Source of the DNA: Triatoma infestans
Taxonomy: Eukaryota; Arthropoda; Insecta; Hemiptera; Reduviidae
DNA length: 64,000 nucleotides
Reading direction: 5' to 3'
Assembly (NCBI GenBank): GCA_011037195.1
Contig: JAAEAF010005048.1
Coordinates: 1-64,000, forward strand
Position 1 is the stretch's first letter; each line of letters begins with the position of its first letter. Shown here piece after piece: positions 1 to 12,329 of this stretch. The notes beneath the pieces were generated by a model. That model did not search any database and was not told the DNA's origin. It saw only the letters and a program-made list of their open reading frames with translations. The translations under genes and the position numbers were made by a program.

Positions 1-281
1 ACACCCATGCATCTGATGACGAATTGTTTGGGTTGTGAGGAGATTAGGTTTAGGACCTTCGGCCGGAATAGGATATGGGTAGAGGATCATAAGCTGTGTC
101 CTTTAAGGTTTTGGTCCGATTTGTTCGGTCTGTGGTGAAACTTAGATGGTTAAAACCTGGACCTGGATTTTCGTTCTAGTCCCAGTGGTTGTTATTCTTT
201 AGGGGTAGCTATATGGGTCCTGGGAGGCTTTGGATAGCGTAGGGTTTGCCCTCCCCTTCTGTGAATAATAATAATAGTATA
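1..281 (+). other. GC-richer segment ending in an (AAT)n run; possible retroelement 3' end
   Basis: Seen: the first 260 bases are clearly richer in G and C than the flank and have no long open frame. The segment stops abruptly after a short run of AAT repeats (about 263-276), after which ordinary AT-rich sequence begins. Known: several I/Jockey-group non-LTR elements end in short A-rich or TAA-type simple repeats. Inference: this could be the 3' untranslated end of such an element on the plus strand. No protein motif supports it. Confidence 0.2.
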
Positions 282-1324
282 ATCAGCACCAACAATTCCC
301 CCACTTTTTCTCATACTGCTGAATGGAACACTCTACAATTAATAAACCCAAATAAATGTGAACTTTACACTAAATCCAAGGAATGATTGTTGCAATTAAA
401 GAAACCATGATAAAATTGCCATAAATCTATTGCTGATAATTAAAAACTAAGCATTTCCGCTACAATTCTTTATAGTTGAGTGATGGTGAGTTCTGTTGTG
501 GGATAGCAAAGATTTTCCATTTGGTAGTTTAATTTATGAAACATTTTACTGTTTTATGATGGAAGGGGTAAATAATATGCCACGATACAACTTACTACTT
601 CAATATGTATTCTAACCTTTCAACCCATATAGTGGGTTAAAAGATGTTCAGAGAAAGATCGTTAATTGTTCAATATCGATATTGATACTGATATTGAGGC
701 AATTTTAATTAAAGTCATCAAAAAGAGCAATAATACGAGTATATAGTATAATATAAGGGCATAATGAAGTTTTATATGAAATTTGAGGAATTTTACTTGT
801 AAAGAGATAAATTCTCACTTTATTGGAACCGGAAAATCTATGATGTGCTTAATTCTAAAATTCAAATGGAATATTTACTTATTATTTAAAAGTTTTGGAG
901 GCTAATTTTGAAAGCATTGTGCAGAAACTTCCATATGATTATTTTTGTGTAAACAGTAAATTCATATAGAATAGATTTACTTTCTTTATTTTAAATATTT
1001 ATCACTAATAATATGGTTCTTAATTATTTATGATTTCAAAAATGAAGTAAATTGTAGTTTGAATCTCAAAGATTCTAGAACGTCCTCCCTACATTTTTTT
1101 GAATTCTTTTCAGTTGATCGAGCAGCAATTTTAGATAGATCACAGGTTTAGTGTTATTTATATGAAGAAATGTTTTTAAATATTTATAGAATAAAAAATC
1201 AAATAATCTATAAAGGAAGAAAAGAAATTCAAATTGTTTAAAATATAGATAAGATTTCTTTGTTCACTAGAACTATTGATAATCCTTATCAAGTATACAG
1301 GAGTATCATTAGTAGATTTTCCTC
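282..1324. other. AT-rich stretch, nothing recognised
   Basis: No open frame of note, no RNA-like arm and no repeat shared with other parts of the window was seen here. Confidence 0.5.
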
Positions 1325-1435
1325 ACAAAAACGTTAAACCCCAAACCTAATGGGCTTTTAACAACTGTTCCCGGTTATGGCCCGGGCCGACACTCTGACT
1401 ACGCTAAGCTATCACACTACCAGAGAAGTACGAAG
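1325..1435 (-). mobile_element. possible tRNA-derived SINE remnant
   Basis: Read on the minus strand, this GC-rich patch in AT-rich surroundings contains GATAGCTTAGCGTAG, which resembles a tRNA D-arm/A-box. It is followed by a short GC-rich inverted repeat around GGCCCGGGCCATAACCGGG. No good B box and no poly(A) tail are visible, so the SINE reading is weak. It could also be an unrelated GC-rich hairpin. Confidence 0.18.
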
Positions 1436-2050
1436 GCTAAAAATGAACGGAGGCTATTATTGAAAAGTTCTTAGAATTTAACTTGATATCAACCCTGTTT
1501 ATTTACGCCCTTCTTTTGTTAACTGTTAATCAATACATAATGTTAAAAAAGTTAATTATGGAAATATATTGTTTAATTTTTAAAATTGTTTAAATTTGGA
1601 ATGATTTTGTTTAGGTGTACGGCATGAATATTAAGAAAATATTTTCCGTCAGTGTGTCCACCTTGTCTGTCACTTTTATTGGACAAAATTTCAAAAACGG
1701 CTTTCAGTATTGTTTCCTGTACTGAGTTGAAAAATTTGTGTAATTTTTATCGAAATAAGTAATTGAAATGATATTTGAGGATATTATCCTGATATCCTGA
1801 TTTTACAACTTCTTGCAACCTCCAAAAATAAAATTGATTTTAACTATATTTAAAATATAATTGAATGATTTATATATATATTATATATAGTCAATATACT
1901 GATTATAAACAACTTGGAGCAGTTTTGGAGAAGATAGAGGGAAACTGAAACAAACTATTCAGCAAAGAGCTATTTACCGCTAACTGAATTTGTTGAATCC
2001 GTTGAATATACAAAAATCATGTTTGACTTTATTTATTCCCCTTCCCTTTG
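1436..2050. other. AT-rich stretch, nothing recognised
   Basis: Only short A/T runs and one TATATA-type run near 1875-1890. No coding or RNA signal was seen. Confidence 0.5.
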
Positions 2051-2446
2051 TAATATATTTGTGTGGAGCAATGGGAATAATTGTCACCTCTGCTCGTATA
2101 TCCAATCATATGCAGAACAAATGTCATTTATTATTTCAACGAGAAGGGACATACATTACATTTCCCCCTTCTCAAACAGTCGACGACCAGTCGACTACCG
2201 AACACTTAAACACTCCACTACTCTACCAGTGGACTGTAGATCTTGGGTGAGAGTTCCGCTGTTCTGTAAAGAAACCTAGCTGCCATCCTATCCTCCAGGC
2301 CAACATATAGTATTGAGTGGAACCCCAGAACTCAACCCAAGATCCCACCCCTGCTACCACTATAATATATTTATGTGGAGCAATGGAAATCAATTCTATG
2401 CTGAACAAATATCATTTAGTTCAACGAGAAGGGACGTACATAACAT
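2051..2446 (+). repeat. direct repeat pair, about 110 bp, with intervening segment
   Basis: Two diverged copies in the same orientation, 2051-2160 and 2363-2446. Both start TAATATATTT(G/A)TGTGGAGCAA and both contain TTCAACGAGAAGGGAC near the end. The second copy has lost about 25 internal bases. The stretch between them carries a short inverted repeat around CTTGGGT(T)GAG. The open frames predicted across it are short and look accidental. Confidence 0.6.
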
Positions 2447-2479
2447 CTTCTTTTTTTTAAATATGTTGTTATAAACACA

Positions 2480-2700
2480 TACAATACAAAGTTATTGGTC
2501 ACATACACTCACACACAAAACACATATACACTTTACAAATTTACTGGTTACCTAGACACTTAAAATACATACACACATTACAAAGTTACTGGTTGACTAC
2601 ACACACAAAACAAATTCACACATTACAAAGTTACTGGTCACCTACATCCACAAAATGCAATATACACATTACAATTTTACTATCACCTACACAAAAGAAA
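2480..2700. repeat. minisatellite, about 46 bp x 5
   Basis: The motif ACAAAGTTACTGGTCACCTA recurs at about 2486, 2535, 2580, 2625 and 2671, so the spacing is 45-49 bp. Each copy is followed by CA-rich sequence. Copies differ by several substitutions, which suggests an old array. The A/C-rich strand is the plus strand. Confidence 0.75.
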
Positions 2701-3873
2701 ATACTTATAGACACATCATAAAGTCCCATACCTTCCAATTCTAAGAAAATATGTTCAGAAAATAATTTAATTAATTAATGAGGTAAGCGTTGTCCATTTC
2801 CAGAACAAAATTGAGCGTTTTCTGTTCCAGAACAGAACAGAAACTGCTGCTATCTTCGGATTCATCTTTGGAAATAAAGCGCTGATTAAAAAAAGTTTAA
2901 CATGAAAAAATAAATATTAAATATCATAACAACAATTTTTTCTTTTAAAATTCTGTTGTTGAGAGAAGATCCGCGGAATTATTCTTTTGCATTTTTTTTT
3001 TTCTGAGACTTATGACTTTAGCAAGCAGTAGCCTGATAAAGATTAATAATTAATATACTCGCCAATTTATCGTTTAATTTTATTCAAATAAATACGTGCA
3101 CGTAAAAATTGGAAACCATGTTACCCAGAACAAAAAACTTGATTGTTAATGTAATGAATGAGTTTACAGATTTTTTTAATGGGGTTAATGTTGGTGAAAT
3201 GAAGGTATTTAGTTGGAATTCGATAAATCTAAAAACATTTCTAATGATACACAACTGAATACTCCAAGTATTTTTTGTTTAAAAGAACAAGGGACATGAA
3301 TCTCTTTTTGCTTGAAATCGAAATGAAGAATTTGTAAAAAGATGATTCCGAATAGAGACAAACAAATCCTACGTACTTCCTTACTACAGCATATGTATTC
3401 ATGCTATTGTATGTGTCAAAGCCTACAGGACCCTGCAAAATTCTAATACTCTGGTGGAAAGTGTGCCTGCTATTCTAAAGTTTACATTGTTATCTGATTG
3501 GTTCAGGAGACATCCATCTTAGTCACAAGTCTGAGTCCCAGTTTTTTCAAAGATCATATAATCTCATGATTTTCAGCGCATTTCTCCCATCACTATTGGG
3601 TAATTCATTGCAGAAATTCCTAATAAATGAATAAGTCAGTTGAGCCCATTTTGGAAATAGTAAAGCCAGGACCAAACGAAGAACACTTTGTTATATTTGT
3701 AGCAATTAGATACGGGCATAACTAAAAGCAGGCAAACTTATTGCAACAATTCACTGGCTCTATAATTAATAATATTTTATTTATAATCATGAGTTGACAA
3801 GCTTATTTTGTAAAATTCTTATTTTTTATAAGCATTGTCATTAATGTTCAAAATGTTTGGATTTTTGAGTGGT
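2701..3873. other. AT-rich stretch, nothing recognised
   Basis: The minus-strand frame of 65 codons at 3241-3438 has no recognisable motif and composition like the flanks. No repeats shared with the rest of the window were seen. Confidence 0.45.
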
Positions 3874-3892
3874 ATTATGAAGAAGTTCTTGG

Positions 3893-4081
3893 GTGGGTGT
3901 TGGTGTAGTGGTTATGAGCATGGCCTTGCAACTAGGAGGTCCCCAGTTTCGAGTCCCATGTATAACTGCTAAAATTGTATATTCTTTTAAAAAATGTTAA
4001 TAGTAAATTATGTACTTCCGACCCCTTTCCACGACACATAATTTGGTAGTTGGACGTTGAGCCGGCCTGAAAAAAATAGGC
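3893..4081 (+). mobile_element. tRNA-derived SINE (family C) with likely target-site duplication
   Basis: Seen: a tRNA-like head with an A-box-like TGGTGTAGTGG, an anticodon-arm-like CCTTGCAACTAGG and a B-box-like TTTCGAGTCCC, then about 100 bp of unrelated body ending in CCTGAAAAAAATAGG. It is flanked by a diverged ~19-bp direct repeat (ATTATGAAGAAGTTCTTGG at 3874-3892 and ATTATGGAGGAGTTCTCGG at 4082-4100, about 16 of 19 matching). Known: SINEs carry pol III A and B boxes and make target duplications of this length. Inference: an old SINE insertion. The short minus-strand frame across it is a by-product. Confidence 0.62.
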
Positions 4082-4100
4082 ATTATGGAGGAGTTCTCGG

Positions 4101-5842
4101 CAGTTTGGATGTATTTGTGCCATATTAGACGTTTATATTTCAAAATATAGGAAAATTATGAGATTTTAATATCAAATACTGTTTGTTTAGGCGTATATTA
4201 TAATATTATTAAAGTGATGTTTGTTTTCCCTTTATGTTCATCAGGATATTATATATTAAATTGTGTTTAAATGAAATTAATAATTAACAAAAGGCTTATT
4301 AATATTTCATATGAATTTTAAAATTTTAATTAACAAAGTTAAGCCTAGTTTATGGACATTATGCACGCTATTAAATGAAATGCTCATTGAGGTGAAAAGT
4401 GATTAATAGATAATCTGATGTATTGTGTATATAATTATTGAATATAATCAAACAAAATAATTTAATAAGTACTAAATAATTTTGTATTGAAATTTAAATA
4501 CGAAATTAGAATAGTTTATTCTTAAAAGAGAAATTAGAATCTTTTTAAAATTAATATTTTTATACCTAAACCTTGAAATATACCTTATTGCTGGAATTAT
4601 TTCTTATTAGGAAACAATTTTTATTTATCATTACTTTTTTTAAATATAGAACATTTAGTTTTTCGAAGTAAATTTTCATAGAAAAATTCATGTTTTGGAA
4701 ATTCAAGAGTTTGAAAATTATGTTACTTAGAAGCTGGAATGTGTGTAATAACGGTTAATAGTATATTTAAAAAATGTATTATTGCAGAAAGAGTTAGATT
4801 TTAACATTCTTATTAGAAGATACGAAACTAATGTTACGTTAAAGTAGGGCAACCAGGATAGGTTGGCGTGAGCAGGCTATTATGGCCTTGCGCTTTAAAA
4901 AAAAAGGGGCCTATAAAAAGTTAATCATAAATTCTAGGAAGATTTATCTTTGCAAAATATGCACCGTTGAATTAATTAATAATTTTGCAGGGGAACTTTC
5001 GATTGTATAACCAGACAGTGGTCTAGGTTACTGTTACTCCCAAATTATATACATTCTTTGGAAGCATGTTTAAAAAAAATTAGTTACAGAGAGTAACGAA
5101 TAATGTTCACGTTGTGGAATTCTTTATCTTCGTTTTACCTTAACATCTCTTCCACGTATAACAGGATTATAACTGTAAATAAATATCTGTCAGAAAAATT
5201 TACCGAAAATGGCCGGAATGATCTGTAGTTCCTTAGACGGAAATTCCTTAACATCTAAATCCGTAATAGAACTTAGCTGCTTTATTTAGTAATGATAGCA
5301 AAGATAATTGGGAAACATAATTCGACCACCCTCATATCACAAATGGGGAGAAATATTTTTCGTCCCTGCAAGAAAGACGGTGACCAGAAACATAGCCAAG
5401 TTTCTAAAACAAATTATAATACTTTTTCATCCCATTCTAGCCCAATATAGAATTCACATTTATTCCATGAGTTGTGGAGTTGTGGCTGAAAGACCTTGAC
5501 CTTCTCTTACAAGACCACTGAGGCGTCTGGATACTAGATTTCCTAGAACCCAGTTTCTACAGTCCTGAGATCACGGCCAGGGCCTTTCCCCATTCCCCGT
5601 AAATGTTCCATTCAACTTACCCTACAGTCCTGAATAACTACAATCAAATTCATCTCGAAGTTGGATATATTTTGTTACTTTTATTTCAACTGCTTCTAAG
5701 ATTTGTTGTAGGTATAAAAAATTCATTTATTTTAATCATTTTTATTTTTATTTTATACTTTTCCGTTATTTATCATGGGTTTAAGTAGCAAAAATCTTTA
5801 AATTTTTGTCTTTTTTTATGATTTATTTATTGCTGGCTATTA
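4101..5842. other. AT-rich stretch, nothing firm
   Basis: Mostly A/T-rich unique sequence. A patch at 4850-4920 ends CGCTTTAAAAAAAAA and loosely resembles a SINE tail. A GC-richer patch at 5490-5610 is unexplained. Neither is strong enough to annotate separately. Confidence 0.4.
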
Positions 5843-6121
5843 TTGTGCTTGGGTCCGCATAGCTGGAAAGCAACAGAGATATTTTCCGTGATAGTCTGCT
5901 TTATTATGTGGTCATCGACCGGTTTCGGTTCTTTACGTGATCACAGCTTGCACAGAGCAACTGTATAAACATATACTTGTATTTATTTTGTGTTAACTTC
6001 TGTATTAACTTTATATAATGTGCACACTTGTCTCAGGATTGCAGAAATCATTGTATAAACTGATTTTGCTCTGTGCAAGTCTCAAAATGAAGCAGGCTAA
6101 CACGGAAAATATCTCTGATAT
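5843..6121. repeat. FB-1 hairpin (foldback) element, eroded copy
   Basis: The left arm (from about 5864) reads AACAGAGATATTTTCCGTG and continues through the family's CATCGACCGGTTTCGG core to TTGCACAGAGCAA near 5960. The right arm, 6062-6121, returns as the inverse: TTGCTCTGTGCAAGTCTC, AAAATGAAGCAGGCTA, then CACGGAAAATATCTCTGAT. The right arm lacks the CGGTTTCGGGCGTTCGCCC part. The same arms are found near 30.6, 49.2, 54.9 and 57.6 kb, so this is one member of an inverted-repeat family. No protein is encoded. Confidence 0.7.
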
Positions 6122-7198
6122 TTGTTTTATAGTTGGGAAACAATTATAGTTTAGTTATTAAATCAAATAGTGAGATAGAATAAAAAAAATTTAATTGAAA
6201 CGTCAGCGAGATATTAAAAAGATTAAAAACCAGTTTGTTAATTTAATTCAACAATATTCAGCGTTAAATTTAAATCCGACAATATTTTCATGCACGTCTA
6301 GTTGCTTGATATGTGCAAGAAAAATATTACTCTGTATGAACTAAAACCCTGAACTCCTTCCACATTGTAACCAAATAATGTTTTTACAACCACATCCTTA
6401 TATGTATGTAAGAAGGATTTAAAATGGAACCTTACACTCAATTACCATCTCATTTGAATAACACTTAAAAACATATCTACCACACTATAGACCACTATAT
6501 AGGCAAGAGAATATTATTCTGCACAATGGAGCAACTTATTTAGACGTTCTTTTCTTTATAAACAATATGCTGCTGTTTAATTCTTAGAAATTCGTATTGA
6601 AATTATTATTAAAGTAAAACTTGAATAACATGAGGCTTTACCTTAATGATTAAGATAAATTTTTACAAACTTAAGCAAAATATGTAGGCGGGATAAAAGT
6701 AACATTCGACAAAGAGGAGTCGACAAAAAATTCTTTCGCCGTAATGTGATAAAGAAAATGAGGAAAACTTATTTTCAAATAAGCAGAACCATAGATATTC
6801 ATGTGAATTCAAAATCACAGACAGGCAACTTATGAATACTTCAAAACTTACAATTTGAGAGAAAGGAAATAAATTTATTATTGTAATTACAAAATAACAT
6901 ATAAAAAAGTAGGAGTTAAAAAAAAGGTGCAGCTTTTTCAAGAATTATATTTTGTCGACATATTATGTCGATTGGGACTTTAATTGATCTATATCAAATT
7001 CGATTTCATTTTCGCCTCTAACCAGCTATCAAGAATAATTATTTATAATTATTACCATTGAATAATTAACATGCTATAATTTGTACTTTCTCATCGTTTC
7101 ACTAAAAAAATAAACATTGTTTTTAGATAAACTAATTCTAAAGAATTAGTATTAATTATTCATAACATAAACATTTGACTATTATGAAAACAATATTT
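6122..7198. other. AT-rich stretch, nothing recognised
   Basis: A 92-codon minus-strand frame at 6663-6941 is rich in F, L, I and S, as expected from random AT-rich DNA, and shows no family motif. No other signal was seen. Confidence 0.45.
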
Positions 7199-7324
7199 AG
7201 GAGCCTCTCTAAAGCTCACTGTCCGGTGAGAGGCAGTGTTGCCTGTAGCCTGCAGTGCAGTGAGAAGGCTCCGGGCGCAAATAACTATAAATATTAACTT
7301 GCCTTAAATTAAAAAAAAAAAAAA
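7199..7324 (+). mobile_element. SINE family A, 3' part
   Basis: Body motifs in order: GAGCCTCTCTAAAG, CACTGTCCGGTGAGAGGCAG, AGAAGGCTCCGGGCGCAAAT and GCCTTAAATT followed by a 14-base A run. The tRNA-like head is missing and part of the middle is deleted. Compare the full-length copy at 34516-34765 on the other strand. The A run marks the 3' end and sets the strand. Confidence 0.75.
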
Positions 7325-8186
7325 TCAGTTATTTTTCTAATTTTATTAATTTCCCTAACTAGTGGTCTCTTTGTTTAAATATTCATGAAATATATCAATT
7401 GAATGAATATATGATTATGCTTTTTGTGTAGGATGAATGTCGGCAGGATTGCAGCACTGCTAGGCTATTCATACTCTAGGTTATCCCCACAGAAATCTTC
7501 TAGCCAAGAAAATATTTTCTAATTTAATATCCAGGATTTCTGCTTGGCACAGTTTAGAAGGCTAGTAACAGGCTTCCCAAGCCGGGCAGCATATAATATG
7601 AAGTATATAATTTGTTTCGCAGGAGTCCACATTTCTAAACATCAATTTCTACGGTAATTGGGCTTCCTTGAACAAGTGTCCAATGAATTTCGTGAATAAG
7701 ATCACAGTTTTCATTCTTACCGATTGTTGCTGATTCAGACTGAAGAAGACGCAATGAATTTTGCATACAAGTATCAAAAGATAAAACTGAAGAAAAGCTA
7801 AGGTCGTTGTCTTAGAAACCTAATTTTCACTACTCATAAATCCAATATGCTAATTGGATCTGACAAATTATCATCGTATTTTAATCCTTAACCTTTGAAA
7901 AGGTACTGGAAGCCATTGCATTATTCATTCATATTTCTTTGAGAACTACAACAATCAAAGAAGTAAGATGCCTTAAATTGCTACATTTAATGGTAGAAAT
8001 ATATTTAGGTAAAAATTTGGTCATATATTTACAGCATGAGGATCCTCCTCCTCCTCCACATAAAGAGCTTCTCATGCTGCGACCTGAAACCGTCTATAGC
8101 TTGGTATGAGGCAGCCATGAGGCCTTATAGCGGCCATCTCGAATTCCCTTGGATTCGAAAACCCTTGGATTTTTTATTTTATTTAA
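7325..8186. other. mostly unique sequence, nothing firm
   Basis: A GC-richer patch with (CCT)n runs lies at 8035-8165 (around GGATCCTCCTCCTCCTCC). No coding frame or shared repeat was recognised. Confidence 0.4.
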
Positions 8187-8268
8187 TTTTTACTTTCTCT
8201 TAGTCCTAGTAAGGAGGAAGTATTGTAATCGTGTCAAATTTTCAATATCGAGTTTTAACCGGAAATAT
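8187..8268 (-). repeat. RPT-1 terminal fragment
   Basis: Reads ACTTTCTCTTAGTCCTAGTA, then GAAGTATTGTAATCGTGTCA and TTAACCGGAAATAT. This is the inverse of the 3' end of the RPT-1 unit described at 49515-50482. The copy is cut off by the inverted-repeat element that begins at 8269. Confidence 0.8.
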
Positions 8269-8597
8269 CACAATTTGATTAATTTATAAAATACCTACGA
8301 AGGGAAAATTAGTAAAAAAAATTCTAAACTAGATTTTTTCACAGAAATAATTAGCTTTAAATAATTAGCGAATCACAGTGAAGTATTAAGTAATGAAGAT
8401 GTCAAAAGTGGGCATGGTCAACATGATAATTCTAAATTTCTGATTGGCTTAACATACACCTAAATTTCACATCTTCTTTTCTACACTGTGATCGGTTAAT
8501 TGTTTATAGCTAATTATTTCTTAGAAAAAAAAAAACAGTTTACAATTTTTTATATTAATTTTCCCTTCGTAGGTATTTTATAAATTATCAAATTGTG
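8269..8597. mobile_element. MITE-like element with ~115-bp terminal inverted repeats
   Basis: Seen: the left arm begins CACAATTTGATTAATTTATA and runs through ATACCTACGAAGGGAAAATTA to about 8391 (AATCACAGTG). The right arm is its inverse, from CACTGTGATCGGTTAATTG (about 8485) through TAATTTTCCCTTCGTAGG to CAAATTGTG at 8597. The arms match over most of their length with small indels. The ~90-bp middle has no open frame. It sits directly against a truncated RPT-1 end. No clear target duplication was found, so the exact outer boundary could be a few bases wider (TATCACAAT at the left, ATTGTGCATA at the right). Confidence 0.75.
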
Positions 8598-11179
8598 CAT
8601 AATAATTTTTTTCTATAAAACAAATGAAAATATCAAGTTATTCCTAACATAATATTTACTATTTTATAGAAGTAATGTGCGCTATAAAGAAAAAAATTCA
8701 GAATTTTCATTCCTTGTTGAAAGAGAAAGCAAAAGAGAATTTAGGCAGAAATGCAAGATCAATCCAATGTATGTCCGCCATTTTGTATTTGGCCGTTTAT
8801 ACTAATGGAACAAAATAAAACTGATGTTGAACTCCCACAAAATTTTCTCCAAGTAATTCACAATATTCATTTAAAAAACTTTTCTTAGATCTGTAGTTTT
8901 TAGCTATAAATTGTATTGTCTTTAATTTTATGTAGGTGGTGCAGTCCACAAAGAATTGAAACAGTACTATTATAAAGATGGTATTCTATGTATGAGCTAA
9001 TGCAATCAAAATATAGTTTCTTGCAACATACATAAAGAAGGAATCGAACTAATTATTAGTGTAATTAAACAAATCAATTATAATAAGAAGAAATGTTATA
9101 TATTAGAGTTCGATAAAGTAGAAAGCATGATTCATAATGTTCAAAAGTTAGCACTACATTAAATGATAGAAAGTTCACAGAATAATACTAGATTCTAATA
9201 TTACAACCATGTTGGATCGTATTATTGACTACTTTAGGAATGAGGTGATTTCTACATAAATGAAGAAAGAGAATATTTTGAAGGTCTGCTTTATATTAAT
9301 TAACAATTTGTAATTATAACAAAGGAACCGGCGACACTAACAAGGATGGGGAGGTATTCCCTATGTTTTGTGTGTCAATTTCTTTTTGTGTAATTTTTTT
9401 AATATAATATAATTCAGGGTATTGAAATGTACAATTTTCCTTTCTTTTGTAAAACTACTAGCGCGCTTGCTAATTTGGTCACTGTATGCTCAAAACAAAT
9501 GAATCTATTAGACTTTAAAGAAGTTGAAACCTGTCTTCAGACGTTTAAAGGTGCCTCTGCCAAATGACAAAACTTATTAGGGTGATGGATTGGCTATGTG
9601 TTAAACACATGGGAGAAGAACACTTGTAGATAATTTGAAGTGTCCATGGACTCAAACGAGCAGCCATATCTACTTTTGTTGGCGGTAATTTCTTAATTTT
9701 CACATTTTTAAGTACTTGTTTTTAGTTCCATTCCACTGTTTACCAGATATTAAAGCAATGAACATGCATTAAATTCCTGTTTGAAGAAAAACAATGTCTA
9801 GAAATAAGAGAGAAATAGGGAAAAATATAGCTGAGTTTTATAGCTAATTCTATAAGTAGCTAATTCTATACGTAGGTTCCTAAAAACAATTAACAAATTT
9901 CTTAGTTTATATTTATAAAGTTAAATTTTCTAAAATATAAAAATAATCTCAGATCCCTGGTGAGTCATTCTATGAACAGTCATGTAAAGATTTTATATCT
10001 GTCATTGAAAATATTACGAGATCTAAGATTTACGGTTAAACGAATAAGCTAGATTACATGTCTTTCTATAGATACAAAAACCAACAAAATGGAGACATGA
10101 AAGGAAGATCAAAATTCTTTGAAAATGAGAGCAAGTCTAAGAAATCTAATCAATATAACTGGAGAATAATTTCAGTAGAGAAGATTTTTCCAGAAATATT
10201 CATATTAAATGAAGTAAGATAATTCATAATTAATTATGTAAACACTAATTAACCAATAAATAGTAGAATATACAAAAAGGACAGTTTAAATTTTTTAAAG
10301 TTACTTATACAAATCTTTAATTGCGTTAAAGATTTTCAAAATGATCCTCGTGAGTTTTCGTTTACGAACATGGAAAATTTTGATAGAAAATGATGTGATG
10401 CTCTCAATAATGTAAGGGCAGTAGGATCATGAAGGTTGATGTAATGGTGCAAAGATGAACACACAACTGACACTGTACTCAGAACTTATATTTTAATGAT
10501 TTAATGGTAAGAAGAAAATAAGTTATGATCGGGAGAGTAGCCAAGCAACGAGTGACGATGTTGGAACGTGTTGAATGTAGATTGGTAGCGTTGGCTATAG
10601 TGACTCGCTTGATGTGAATAATGTGGCTAGTTAGACCTCTTACTTGTTCTAAGGGTGGTGAGCTAGTGTGTACAGTTCCAGTTTGATGTTGATATGGCGA
10701 CCCTTGTCAAACCCCCCACGTAGCCGGCATTTGTATTCTCATTTTTTTCTAGCTCTTGTGGGGCAGTTAGAGATAGTTTATTGGGAACTGGCCTATCCAA
10801 ATTGAAGCTCATTCACTAATAATTGTCGTGGTGTGACATTTGGGATGCATAATTGAAGTGCTCTTGGAAGCATGAACGTGGCGTGTGCTGCGGCTGGTAT
10901 TGAAACAATGACTTCAGCATTTTTATGGCGAATTTGACGACTTTTGCTCTATATCTTTTTCAAGAATTAGTATTCTGTATTCTGGAGAAGGAGTGTTGTT
11001 GTGTTGTGGTTAGAATTAAGAAAATTGGATTTTGAAACTGAAAAATCTGGGGAATTTAGGGTCGTCGAGTTGATATTCTATTTTAAAGAGGCATCATATC
11101 CAGCGCTAAGGTTTCGATCAATATTAGTCAATTTGAAGTACCGATTGTATTGAATGTGTTGGAATGTGTTTACTCTAAA
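8598..11179. other. mostly AT-rich unique sequence
   Basis: From 8598 to 10470 nothing was recognised. From about 10530 to 10860 the sequence becomes GC-richer (around GGGAGAGTAGCCAAGC and CCCCCCACGTAGCCGG) without an open frame or motif I can place. The 86-codon frame at 11150-11410 overlaps a duplicated segment and is not taken as a gene. Confidence 0.4.
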
Positions 11180-11237
11180 GCGCTTGTTGGGAGCTATGCT
11201 TGTTTGTGCTGGGCTTTGGTGCCTATTCGTCCGTTCC
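11180..11237 (+). repeat. 58-bp exact direct repeat, copy 1
   Basis: GCGCTTGTTGGGAGCTATGC through CCTATTCGTCCGTTCC occurs here and again, base for base by my reading, at 12268-12325. Similarity ends sharply at both sides. The copies lie 1088 bp apart in the same orientation. Confidence 0.85.
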
Positions 11238-11990
11238 ATATTTCTAAGGTTGTGGAGTTTTACTCTAAAACAGCTTCAGTGATCGTCTTTAAATTCAGAA
11301 ATCTAATTATATATATATATATAAAGGGATCACTTTTATTTGAAACTTTATTTCAAAAATGGATTTTAGGTAGTTCTGATTACATGACATTACGCAGACC
11401 TCTAAACTGATCTTAGTTTATTTAATAGTAGGGCTACTTTTTGGTAAACAATATGTATGGACGAATTAACCTTTAGTAAACATTCCAAATTTGACAATTA
11501 TAATTGTAATAGCAGAAGTTTCACACCAGATTTTTTTTTTTCACTAATATAATTTTGCCAGAGTTTGACTTCAGGGAACACTAAGAAAATTAACTTAGTC
11601 TGCCATCGAAAGGGCAATTAAACAAATGTTTAATTAGAGTTCGGCCGTCAATTATAGTGAGAAAAAGTCATATCAGAATTACACTCGAGAAATTTTAATC
11701 TCAGCTATTTGTTTAACTTATTGTGTGTAATACTTTAAGATGTTGCTGCCGTTGGTGATGTTGTTAATATATTGCAAACACTAATGACACTTTTATTTCA
11801 AAATTATATTTGGCTGCACAGTGAGAATATTAACTATAGGTTAGAGAGTCCGAGTGATGAGTGATATCGTTCGTAGCGTAAAATGATGTGTTTAACTAGA
11901 TAACGATCGATAAGCTAGATTGTCCAGCTTGTAGAGTAAACTCCGGCCTGAGATATGGTTCTTATTACTGAGTTAAGTGAAGAAAGTCAA

Positions 11991-12142
11991 TGCTGCCCCT
12001 TAGATTTTTTCGTCCTAGGAGGCTCTACAGCACACTGTTCGGTGATAGACAGTGTTGTCTGTAGCAAGAGAACACTGTCCGGAAGTTGGCAGAAAGTTCC
12101 AGGCGCCGATGACCATGGATGTTGATGCGCCTTAAAAAAAAA
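11991..12142 (+). mobile_element. SINE family A, body without head
   Basis: Contains TTCGTCCTAGGAGGCTCTAC, GAGAACACTGTCCGGAAG and GATGTTGATGCGCCTTAAAA with a short A tail. The tRNA-like head upstream of TGCTGCCCCTTAGATTTTTT is absent. A minus-strand frame across it is a shadow. Confidence 0.75.
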
Positions 12143-12267
12143 GTGAAGACTCTCTGTACTGATTGATGAAAGTTGTTGCTGGTTCTTGAAAGTGATTGTT
12201 GCTGGTTGCTGGTTCTTGAAAGTGTTTTAACTTCTGAAATTCTCGAGCTTATATATGATTTTAGGTA

Positions 12268-12325
12268 GCGCTTGTTGGGAGCTATGCTTGTTTGTGCTGG
12301 GCTTTGGTGCCTATTCGTCCGTTCC
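12268..12325 (+). repeat. 58-bp exact direct repeat, copy 2
   Basis: Second copy of the segment at 11180-11237. It lies about 125 bp after the SINE tail and just after two copies of GCTGGTTCTTGAAAGTG (around 12178 and 12208), a local short tandem duplication. No gene context is evident. Confidence 0.85.
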
Positions 12326-12329
12326 GTAT

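Noticed and set aside
2223..2408. minus-strand 61-codon frame between direct repeats
   Set aside because: No motif; it lies in a locally duplicated region with a short inverted repeat.
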